NCBI GenBank assembly: GCA_013398295.1
Contig: VZSF01002067.1
Coordinates: 371,016-435,015, forward strand
Length of the DNA: 64,000 nucleotides
From: Chionis minor
Taxonomy: Eukaryota; Chordata; Aves; Charadriiformes; Chionididae
Reading direction: 5' to 3'
The position numbers and the translations under genes were made by a program. This document shows positions 53,311-61,833 of this stretch, piece after piece (the stretch's first letter is position 1; every line of letters starts with the position of its first letter). The notes under the pieces are model-generated. The model was not told where the DNA came from and did not search any database. It was given only the letters and a program-made list of their open reading frames with translations.

Positions 53311-55021
53311 AAACTTTTTGTATGCCGTTTGTTTTGTGTGTGCCATGTAACCAACATTTGTATAACATAGGATACAGTGCTAGGTTTGGTACTGACAGAA
53401 AATACACAATGAAACACAGACGAGGGGATTCCAGTGAATCCCCCCTCCCCCATAATCTTCTATAAAATCTTTCAGAATTAAATATGCCAGTTGTGCAAAA
53501 CATGCGTTTTAACTTTTATCCCCTCGCTGGCTCCTTCAGTCAATGAAGAGTTCTAGGCCAATATAAAGATGCTGTGAACATCAGGTAACTTTTAAAATGC
53601 ATTATGTATTTTTATGTTGTACCTCTCTTTCTTGGTTGACGTACCGCAATAGTGCGTGCACATATTCTTAATCAACAGCAAAGCACAAATAGGTTGTCTT
53701 CAGACTGTTAAATTATGTGATTTTATTTTTTTTTAACCTAGGGAAGATCTTTTACCATTGAGAGCAAACCATCATGACCTTCTATCAGAAATGCTGTACA
53801 AAATTTCCTGTATTTAAAACAAAAAAGAGAAACTTTTTTTTCCCCCCTTGCATTTAAAAAATAAAAGTAATCCTGGAAATGCCATGCCTTAAGAAATAAA
53901 AACTCGGTGTTGTTTTTCTTTTTAAATTTCTTCAATAGGGCTTTTAATTCTGCGCTGGAGCGCCACAACTCTTTCATTACCTGTCTGATACCCTGCAGAC
54001 ACGTTTTGGTAATAATTTTGGTGTGTGACAACATTTTCTCTTGCAAATAAGGTGTGCAGTCCGTGGAGAATGCAGGGCCTGGAGATGGGCTCAGACATCT
54101 AGCGTGAACCTCTGCCGTTCCCGGCTCCCGCTGCCTGCGGATGTGCTTCTGGCTCCTTGGTGAACAGTGCAAAATAATGGGTCTGTGTAATTGTCCTGTA
54201 GTTACAGTAACTGACATGTTGTCTTAATTCAGGTCACCACTTTTATAGTCTTGATTAACTAGCTAATGTATCAGAGGAGTAGGAATAATTTTTTCTTTTT
54301 TGTAGGCCACTTTGATCTATTATCAGAGCTAAACATTTCCTTTTTTTTTTTTTTTAATCTTAGGATAATTTCATGGTAGAATTGATGATGTGAGTTAAAA
54401 ACAAATAAGCATAAGCATGCGATTTTCCTGGAACTTTTTATCTTTTTCACATATATATATCTTCCCTTTATGTGTGTTAATATATATAATCTCTTTTATA
54501 CATACATATTCTCTTTTGTGTGTCTGTGTGTATATATATATGTGTAAAATAGCAGGAGCAAAGGCTTGTTTGTAGCCATTTGTTCTGACCCATGAGACAA
54601 CCCTGCTTCTGCCGCCCCCAGCATGGACAGAGAAGTTCTCGGAGCTGATGTCCTCAAACACCTGGATTATAAAACCACGTGTGATCTTGCTTTACCCGTC
54701 TTCTCCCTGAGCGCAGCGGGGTCGCCTGTCACGCAGCAAGAGGGATGTCCGCCTCGCGGTGTCGCGTGTGTGCGTACCCGCTCCACACCACAGCAGCCTG
54801 ACTTTGGTCTGCAGCTGTAGCATGTTCTGGTGTGTGAAATGGGCTGGGGAACTCCGGGCTGACTTTTGCCCTAAGCAAAACCCTGAAAGGATGTGGATTC
54901 TAGCTCAAAAGTGCACGAGGGTTGAAATTTTCCCAGTCAGTGCTGCAAGCGGTGAGATCAAGTGCTGCTTCGCGCCCTACAACATCCGAGCTGTAGGGTG
55001 GAGAGGGAGGTGCCCGGTGAC
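53311..55021. other. Intergenic sequence between UBTD2 and the convergent EFCAB9 locus
   Basis: No gene recognised. AT-rich, with a cluster of TA/GT microsatellite blocks at 54449-54547. A 159-codon minus-strand frame (53738-54217) has no known domain and looks fortuitous. Confidence 0.55.
54449..54547. repeat. Compound TA/TG microsatellite cluster
   Basis: Several TATATATA and TGTGTGTG/TGTCTGTGTG blocks are interspersed within 100 bases, with ACATACAT interruptions. Confidence 0.85.
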
Positions 55022-55259
55022 GACACGTGGGAATGGTTGGAAGCTGCACCAGGGGAGGTTTAGGCTGGACATTGGAAGCATTTCTTGACCGAGAGGGAGG
55101 TCAAACGCTGGACCAGGCTCCCTGGAGAGGTAGTTGATGCCCCAAGCGTTTGGACAATGCCCTTAATAATGTGCTTTAACTTGGTCAGCCCTGAAGTGGT
55201 CAGGCAGTGGGACTAGATGATCGCTGTAGGTCCCTTCCAACTGAAGAGTCTAGTCTAAA
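55022..55259 (+). mobile_element. CR1 LINE 3' fragment
   Basis: Ordered CR1 matches: AAGCTGCACCAGGGGAGGTTTAGGCTGGACATTGG, GAGAGGGAGGTCAAACGCTGG, GGTAGTTGATGCCCCAAGC, TTTGGACAATGCCCTTAATAA, TGGTCAGCCCTGAAGTGGTCAGGCAG and GGTCCCTTCCAACTGAA. This wording belongs to a CR1 subfamily common in birds. The terminal repeat is degraded (AGTCTAGTCT). An internal piece before TTTGGACAATG seems deleted. Confidence 0.93.
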
Positions 55260-56345
55260 GCTTGGGGAAGAAGACTATATGTGATTTGTAGAGCTATGTT
55301 ATAGATTACTGCCTTTCTTTTCCTAATTTATATACAGTTAATGTTTCTATTGTGCTTATATTCACATTTCATTAACCTCTATCTCTTTAGATGATGTCAT
55401 GTAACGCGCGATGAGTAGCGTGGGGTTTCTGCCCCTGTGGTGGGTGTTGCACCCAAACTGAGCTAAAAATATCAGGGTAATTTATGGAAAAGGCACTGAG
55501 CGCTGCAAAGAGTGGTTCGTTCTGTTCTTGCTTTCCCCGAATGATCCCAGAAAGTTGGGATTTCAGCTGTGTAGTTTATTTTCTGTGGACTCGGAGCAGT
55601 TGCAAAGGTCTGGGGGGTGGGATGCCACCTTACAGGTGTGCCAAAACCTCACGTCGTGGGAGGTCAGTGGCAGCCACTCGGAGACTGGAATTTTCTATTC
55701 TAATGAGTCCCTTATGCTGTAGCCGTGCTGCTTCGTTAGGGAAGCTCTCTAAAGTTGGGATGCGATGCGCTGTGTGTAAGGTGAGAGGGGCAAATAAACT
55801 CACTGGATGACTGTGCCCAGAGGGTAAACAGTCAATATTTAGCAAGAGAAATTAAACTGCCTCTCTTGCTTTTCTCTCCACATGGACTTAATTAGGTGGT
55901 TTCGTTAACAAAGCAAACAGTGTTTCCTGTTGTTGGGCTGTTCCTCGGGAGTGCAGCAGCGCGGATGCAGGGAGCTGCCTGAGTCCGGAGCGCGCAGGCG
56001 GGGGATGCGGAGCGGGAAACTGCCGGCATCGGTGGCTCCAGCCCCAGAGGCCAGTCTGCCCCACTTCAAACCAGTCTTGCGTTGTGTGTGTGTCAGCCAC
56101 GCGAGACGGCAGCGCTGGGGAGGAGGGCGCTCGCTGGACCGACGTGTAACGCAGGGGACAGGGACAGGGTGTCTCTGCAGTACCAAGATGACACAGGTAT
56201 TGCAGTGCACGGCGGGGAGGTGACGCCAACACTGGGCTCCGTCCTGGGGAGAGCTGCGAGGCACGAGGCTGGAGTCCAAGTTGCGTCAAGTCCTTCCTCC
56301 TCCTCAGACACCAGTCTCCTGTGCCCACCTTGGCAGAGCAGTGGC
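55260..56345. other. Intergenic sequence, GC-rich in its second half
   Basis: No gene or repeat recognised. The part from about 55930 to 56340 is GC-rich with scattered CpGs and many overlapping short frames on both strands, none of which resembles a known protein. It ends at the target-site copy flanking the LTR. Confidence 0.5.
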
Positions 56346-56350
56346 GATGT

Positions 56351-57175
56351 TGTCCTGGTTTGAGGTAAAACAGGACCAATTTTGTTCAGTAACTCTGCTT
56401 TCTAACTAGGCCTCTTCTTACTGCTGAAATTAACAGCATATTGTGCAGAAAACTGCTCTTTCTCAGAGTGATAAGACCCATGTTTATAGCTGATGCCAGG
56501 GCACGGTATGCAGAGAGGCCCTTGCTTAGACTTACTGCGATAACGACCAAGGCCAGACACCTTGTTATTTGCCCTGTTGGAGGGCTGGAAGCAGAGAGGC
56601 GTAGAGGGGTCCCATCTGTGGGGAGGAGCAGACAGCACAGGTGACCCAAAACTGACCAAACAGTGTATTCCATCCCATCTGCATCATGCTCAGTATAAAA
56701 GCTGAGGGATCAAAGGCTCAGCATTCCGTTGTTCCGTGGTTCCGTTGTTTCAGTTGTTCCGGTTTTATCCGTTTCCCGTTTTACGGCTTCACCTTCTTCT
56801 CCGACTTGCTCGGGCTTTTGCTCTTGCTGGGACTCTTGCTTTCCTTCTTCCATGGCCGGCGTCCGAGGAGGACTCCATCGGTTCTTCTGCCTTTGATCCT
56901 GACCCATGTATTCCTGGATCCAGTTCCCTTCCATCGCTGAGTCCAGTCTGGGACTTCCCAGTGCCTGCTGGTGACGTGATTGTCATCCTGGGAGCTTGAT
57001 ACGGTTTTGTATATATTTCATTATTTTTCTTTTGTTATTTTATTCTTTATATTTCATTAAAGTAGTTTAGTTCTTACTAAACTAGTCTCTCTTCTTCTCT
57101 CTCTCCTGCTCGGCAGGAGAGAGGGAACATCTGTCGCTCGGCTTGCTTGGGCCGATCCGGCCCAAACCCTCGACA
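56351..57175 (+). mobile_element. Solo endogenous retrovirus LTR with 5-bp target duplication
   Basis: An 825-bp element begins TGTCCTGGTTTGAGG and ends CCCTCGACA, the TG...CA ends of a retroviral LTR. It is flanked by GATGT (56346-56350) and GACGT (57176-57180), a 5-bp target duplication differing by one transition. A TATAAAA box lies at 56694-56700 and an ATTAAA polyadenylation signal at 57056-57061, giving U3-R-U5 in plus orientation. A near-perfect inverted repeat sits at the 5' end (56352-56361 with 56367-56376). A 9-bp-stem hairpin is at 57063-57084 and an 11-bp-stem hairpin at 57099-57123. No internal gag, pol or env sequence adjoins it, so it is a solo LTR left by LTR-LTR recombination. 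A 5-bp duplication favours an ERVL-like class, but that assignment is uncertain. Open frames inside it are not genes. Confidence 0.88.
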
Positions 57176-57227
57176 GACGTGCAGTGCAGAAAACTGAAGG
57201 GGCAATTGCTTTTCTGCAGCACTCTAA

Positions 57228-57233
57228 TTTATT
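57228..57233 (-). terminator. EFCAB9: Candidate polyadenylation signal of EFCAB9
   Basis: The minus strand reads AATAAA about 110 bases past the EFCAB9-like stop codon and before the LTR, so the LTR did not remove it. Use is inferred. Confidence 0.4.
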
Positions 57234-57342
57234 AATTTTCTACGTGTTTGGTACGTCTATGTGGCAGATGTAAGCTGAGCCCGGGGGGGCAGAGGAGCGA
57301 GGCTGTGTTGTCCCAGCTGGGTAAAGGGTTCTTATTAGCCTG

Positions 57343-57453
57343 TTAGGAGCTCGCTGATCCTCCCGGGAGGCTGTTATGGTCCCCTTCCTCTTTTTGTTGT
57401 TGTTTGTCAATGCAGAACATTGCAAGTGTCTTGAATTCCCTATAGTTTGGTTG
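57343..57453 (-). pseudogene. EFCAB9: EFCAB9-like exon 4 (C-terminal exon)
   Basis: The minus strand shows an acceptor (CATCTCCTCTCCAAAACTAG) followed in phase 0 by codons reading QPNYREFKTLAMFCIDKQQQ and then a short hydrophilic tail to TAA at 57345-57343, 36 residues in all. Mammalian EFCAB9 has NYQEFKLYTIF followed by a TDK-type motif at the equivalent place, completing the EF-hand begun in exon 3. This exon on its own is open and undamaged. It lies 168 bases from a solo LTR. EFCAB9 is an EF-hand subunit of the sperm CatSper calcium channel, a pH and calcium sensor acting with CATSPERZ in the flagellum. I label the locus pseudogene because of lesions in exons 1 to 3. The match is from recalled family sequence. 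Confidence 0.8.
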
Positions 57454-59066
57454 CTAGTTTTGGAGAGGAGATGGATCCCCAGCTTAGCAAGGCGGCCTTG
57501 CCCAATGTAAACAGTTATTTCGGAGAAAGACCCCGAGTTCAGCCTCTCGTCCCCTTCTCCGCCTTCCTCTAGTTTCCCAACTGACTCAGGACAGACTGGT
57601 TTCCACTGACCGCCTCCAGCTCATCCTAAACAGGTTAGAGGCTAATCAGGGACCTCCCTGGCACACGGCTGTTCCTTTACTGTCTGTAATGGCTTGCAGA
57701 TGTTGGAGCGATCTGTAACATCTGGGGTCACGGTGTGGATGGGGGGAGCGGGGTGCCCTCACGGCTGCATCGCAGTCACGCTGCTCCTGCCTAAAGTGGC
57801 CTTTTAATCAGGCAGCCTCGAGATGAAAGGACAGGATCAATGAGACCCCAGGCCGAAACAGCTTATTGCAGGAAACTACTCTGAAGGCATTAGAGAGGTA
57901 TCTGCAGGCCCCGAGCAGGACGGAGGCTTTGATACCTCACTGCACCGCTAAACTACACAGGAAACGGGCTGCAAGCTCTGCAGGGCTGACGGGAGAGATG
58001 CAACGCCTGTCTGTGACAAATAATTGAAGAGGATACTGGTGATCGAACGGAGAGCAGGAGAATTATCAACAAAAACAAGTACTGGGGAACCTAGTGGCAG
58101 AAAGGAAGGGAAAGAGATGGAATCTCCCTCAGTTACCAATGGCTGTCTTGCTAAATGTGCTCCCAGAGCATGCCGAGATGCTGAAGTCATGAGGATGGTG
58201 TGAAGCTGTTAGGGACATAAGAGATTCCTACAGCCTATTAATGACTGATTCCCTACCGTCGTAGCTGCAGGTCATTAATCAGAGAGTACTTCAGAGCAGG
58301 GAGGGATTTGAAAGAGCACCAGTGACCAGATGGGGACAAAGATGAGCTGGTGGCAAAAGCACATTGGCAAGGGATGTGTTCCTTACCTCCATAAGGAGGA
58401 CTGTGTAAGTGCGGAGCTGGAGGGGAGGTGCTGTTACTGGCTGTGTTCCCTTTCTGGTTGCAGGGAGCTGCTCCCTGCCATGGGGCAGGGATGGGTGAGA
58501 TCCCTACGGCCTCTCCTTGGAACCTGGAGCTGGTTTAAGGTCAAAATAAGGGAAGAGAAGAGAAAGAGCTTCCCCTGGGGCTCTTACCAACATCTCTGTG
58601 GCACGGCATAAGCTAAGGTACGGCACTCGTAACGTTTCTAGAAGGAGTTTCCAGTCTGAGCGTACCCCACCATGGTACCCCCCTGGCCAGCAGCTCTGCA
58701 AGTGCACTGCAGAGAGCTTGGGAGATAATGGGAAGCCACAAGCAAACCCAGAAGAAAATGGCTTAAATAAAGGCACCGTCTGCCAGTCCTGCCCACCTCC
58801 TCCCATTAGAGTCTCCTCAGACAGAGGAATATGCCCAGTTTACCCCCCAAAAATTACTTCTTTCTGTTGCAATCTTACCATTAAAACATTTTCCATTTAG
58901 ACCGTGTGTTAAGTCACCAGAGACCCACTCCTGAAGTCAACAGGAAAACTCATGCTTCAGTGAGAATTGGCTGTGGGTTGCAGTGCAAAATTAATCCCAA
59001 GGATTAATTTTGAATTAAGGGGTATTTTCATAGCCTCTCTTTGGATTGTAATTTCTCTAATTTTAC
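57454..59066 (-). other. EFCAB9: EFCAB9-like intron 3
   Basis: About 1.6 kb between the exon 3 donor (GGG|GTAAAA) and exon 4 acceptor. No other exon seen. It contains a perfect inverted repeat with TAATCC arms at 58987-59011, close to the exon 3 donor. Confidence 0.6.
58987..59011. repeat. Perfect 11-bp inverted repeat (AAAATTAATCC / GGATTAATTTT)
   Basis: Two perfectly complementary 11-base arms are separated by CAA. Each arm contains TAATCC, the site class bound by K50 homeodomains such as OTX, CRX and PITX. It may be a paired binding site or a chance hairpin. Confidence 0.7.
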
Positions 59067-59248
59067 CCCAGCTCCAGAAATATCAAAGTCCTCAAATATC
59101 TTCTTAAATTCTTCTTTCTGGATGTTGAAGAGAAACCCTGTGGCTTCAAACTCATTAAAATCCATCATATTATCCACATCTATGCCCAGCCGTTGAAAGG
59201 CGGTTCCCGCATGCCGGTGGGTGCACTGAACTGCTTTTCAAGATGGTT
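59067..59248 (-). pseudogene. EFCAB9: EFCAB9-like exon 3 with frameshift
   Basis: Read on the minus strand from an acceptor at CCCCAAACCAG, the first codons give NHLEKQF, matching mammalian NHLEEQF. The frame then breaks: eleven bases stand where six are expected (net +5), and continuing leads to TAG at 59182-59180. In the shifted frame, from 59225, 53 codons align without gaps over most of their length to the family: RHAGTAFQRLGIDVDNM, then FEATGFLFNIQKEEF (mammalian FLFNIQKQE), then FEDFDISGAG (mammalian FDITGDN), ending at donor GGG|GTAAAA. The latter is the first half of the last EF-hand, finished in exon 4. An alternative AG directly before 59225 (CAGTTCAG) could bypass the break, in phase 0. 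Identity is clear; functionality is not. Confidence 0.9.
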
Positions 59249-60154
59249 CTGGTTTGGGGCAGAAAGGTTTAGAAACAGATGATAAGCACCGATTTCCTGC
59301 TTGGAAAGAATATGTGGAATACCAACCGGTGCTCACATCCAGAGAATAAAGGTGACCTCCTGCTAGTCGCGCCCGCAGGAAATACCAAAATCCTGATGCT
59401 TCCTGCCACAGAGCCAGGCGGGAGCACGTGGCTGCTGCCAGCTGGGTTCGGGTGCTGCTGGGGAGAGCTACCGCCAGCCAGCCAAGCTCCAAGGCTGCTT
59501 TGTGAGGCCCCTTCCCATCCCTTCCATGTGCCGAATGACTGGCAGGGCTACGTCCCACCGTCGACTCCTCTCCTTCCTCCCCGAGTCCCGCGGGCAGCAG
59601 CCCCGAGCGCTGGCCCTCAGCCGGGCGTCTGGTCCGGAGTGGAGCTGCAGGACGTGTCCAACAGCAGGCTTGAGCTCAGGGGGTAACCCTGGCCTTACCA
59701 CCCCTCTGGCTCACCACAGCCTGCTGTCCTCACTGCTTTTCCCTGGAAAGGCACCAGTCCCTCCCGGCGTGGGCTGTAGGCAATGCTGGGGAGGCAGCAG
59801 AAGGGCATCACCGATGGGTGAAAGCAGGTGTCCTGCTCTCTTCCCCACATGTAGATGCAGCCAGGGGCTTGGTTTCTGCAGAACTAAGATGGACAGCCTG
59901 AGCTGGGACAAGTGTTTAGGTGGTTCCTACCTTGCAAAAGGTTCAGGGGTGGATTTATCCCAGAGGAGGAAGGTCGGTATTAACAGGGGGACTGCCCATT
60001 TCCCTGCTTTCCTTTCCTGTGCAGCAGCATAGGCCCTCTCCATCCCTTGCATTCCACGAACGAAGATCAGCTCCAGTGAGCTGATTCCCTTTACAGGATG
60101 TGTTGGATGGTGCAGATGTCCCTGTACCAACTCCAGCACCCGCAGGGTATGCAG
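59249..60154 (-). other. EFCAB9: EFCAB9-like intron 2
   Basis: About 0.9 kb, locally GC-rich around 59380-59700. No exon recognised. The expected donor at its start is CTGCAT instead of GT; a cryptic GTACAG donor lies 27 bases further in, at 60127. The long plus-strand open frame here is antisense chance sequence. Confidence 0.55.
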
Positions 60155-60291
60155 CTCATGGGACAGGAGGATGCGCACCACCATGTAGAATTCATTAAAG
60201 CCAATCCCCCCCCTCACGTTTTGGTCCAGCGAGTCAAACCGCGGCACGATCTGGTCCTTATTCATACAGAGAAAGCAATGAAACTGCAGAT
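60155..60291 (-). pseudogene. EFCAB9: EFCAB9-like exon 2 with lost donor
   Basis: The minus strand has a good acceptor (GCTCACTGTTTTCCAG) at phase 1, then 45 codons reading LQFHCFLCMNKDQIVPRF, continuing FDSLDQNVRGGIGFNEF and YMVVRILLSHE. Mammalian EFCAB9 has FYHFL, FDMLDWNAVGEIGFDQFY and LLAHQ in the same order; the bird copy is about four residues shorter between FL and the EF-hand. The EF-hand loop D-x-N-x-x-G-x-I-x-x-x-E keeps its liganding pattern. Where mammals splice after the AHQ-equivalent, this sequence reads GAG|CTGCAT, so the GT is missing (C at +1, position 60154). The open frame runs on for 9 codons to a cryptic GTACAG donor. The first ATG of this exon, in CMNKDQ, is internal. 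Confidence 0.9.
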
Positions 60292-61751
60292 CTGGAAAAC
60301 AGTGAGCTCTCAGGCGTCATCTGCACAAAGCTGAGAGCAATAATTAGCAGGATTTATTTTATTTTAAATGTCCGCTGCTCCCAGACAGGTTGCACAGGCA
60401 ATTAAAACACGGCAGCAAACAAGAGATACTGTTCAGAATTAACAGACAGTATTAATAAGATGGCCTGATTTATGAGAGAGGCATATGTGATTTCTGCACA
60501 GAAGGCAATGTTAAAGTGCTTGTAATTCTCTGTCTGTCTTCTCTTCCACCTCACTCCTGGAGGAAAAAAAGGACTTTTCCAACAAACCAGAAACATTGGA
60601 AAAAGAACCCATTTTTCTTTTGGAGGTGTCACTTTTAACTCGTGATCCACTAGCAATGCTTTTTTGTCCTACTTAATCTTTTCCAGCGCAGAGGAGCCAA
60701 ACCTCCGCATCCAACACTTCCCTCAGACTCCCTCAAGTGCAAACACAGAGGACAAAGATTCCCCGCTAAAAAAATCTGCAGCCTGGTCTGATTCTGCTGC
60801 CATTAAATCTCTGCCACTGGGATAAATCCATGGGAAGAGGTGTCATTCAGGCTGGAGCACCAGGGCGGGGGCTGCGAAACCATGGCAATAGACTGAAGAA
60901 CTGCCGGCGGGAGCTTGGGATGCTGCAAACCCATGGATGGGGGTTTGGAAACAGCCTCAGTTTGGAGGACACTATTGGCAAGAAACCCACCTGCTTTCTA
61001 ACGCGGCGCACGGTCGGTTTGTGGAAAGGATTACATGGTGATGTTGCCGCAGTACGAAGGAATTAGCTCCAGTGAGCCAGAAATCCCCTCGTGCCCCGTG
61101 TTCCTGGCATCCTGCTTGCACAGCTGTAAAGCTCTCCTTCATGGCTGGCCTGGGTTTTTCCTGCGTTGAGTATCCGCTCGTTGTGCCAGGACCTGGTTAT
61201 CGTGTTTGTACAGTACTAGCAAGCCCGACCTGGGGTCTTCACACGCTGCTGGGACACAGAGGATGGTAATACTGTAAAATCAACCAGGTTCCGGAGGCTC
61301 TTGGACCTTTTCTGTCTCACAAACAGGGAAGGAGGCAACGGAAAGGGGAAAGGGAAAGCAGTATCTTGGATGCAAGCTGAAAATGTGTCTCAGTGGCTCT
61401 GCTTGGTCCCCTGAGCCCTACGTATTTCAGAAGCTGATGAAGGAGTAGCCAGACCATGTAACCTGCCAGAGCAGCCAGGGCACGAGAGAGCAGGGAGGAC
61501 GGGGTGAGACATGCCGTATCTGAAAGCTTTTTGGGGTATTGCCAAGCATTTGTGTTAACCACGCTGCTAGTTCATTAGTATTACAGAGTGCTGCATTTGT
61601 TGTAACATCTGAAGTGCAGTATTTGCAATGACTGTGATCTCTGGTTTTAAATCCTAAGCCATGTAGCACTCTCCGTATCGCTTTTCAAAACATTACACAG
61701 GGCCTGTAATTTTAGAGCGTTAATGCCAATCTCGTTTTTAGGAGTACTTAC
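60292..61751 (-). other. EFCAB9: EFCAB9-like intron 1
   Basis: About 1.46 kb between a perfect donor (A|GTAAGT) and the exon 2 acceptor. No other exon or repeat recognised. Confidence 0.65.
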
Positions 61752-61833
61752 TGTTCAGGGGATTCTTCCGATGACCAGCCAGGAGCTGGACATACTCTGC
61801 CAGCACCGCAGCGGTTCTTACTGACAACTTCAT
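61752..61833 (-). pseudogene. EFCAB9: EFCAB9-like exon 1, 3' portion
   Basis: Minus-strand codons LSVRTAAVLAEYVQLLAGHR then KNPLN align without gaps to mammalian [20 protein letters not shown] then KNTLN. The exon ends one base into a codon at a consensus donor A|GTAAGT, exactly the phase needed by exon 2. An ATG lies two codons before the conserved block (61833), so translation could start MKLSVR. The roughly 20 preceding residues of the mammalian protein (hydrophobic, aromatic) are not recognisable: the upstream frame gives unrelated codons and a TGA about 14 codons further up. Either the N-terminus is lost, lies on another exon, or has diverged beyond recognition. The upper boundary given is the in-frame ATG. 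Confidence 0.82.

Noticed and set aside
53738..54217. 159-codon minus-strand frame with a Lys-rich segment
   Set aside because: Runs through homopolymer tracts in AT-rich DNA; no recognised family and no link to EFCAB9 exon 4, which was found elsewhere.
56386..56999. Several overlapping frames on both strands
   Set aside because: All lie within the non-coding solo LTR.
59502..60032. 176-codon plus-strand frame
   Set aside because: Lies in GC-rich EFCAB9 intron 2 sequence; open because of GC content, with no recognisable domain.
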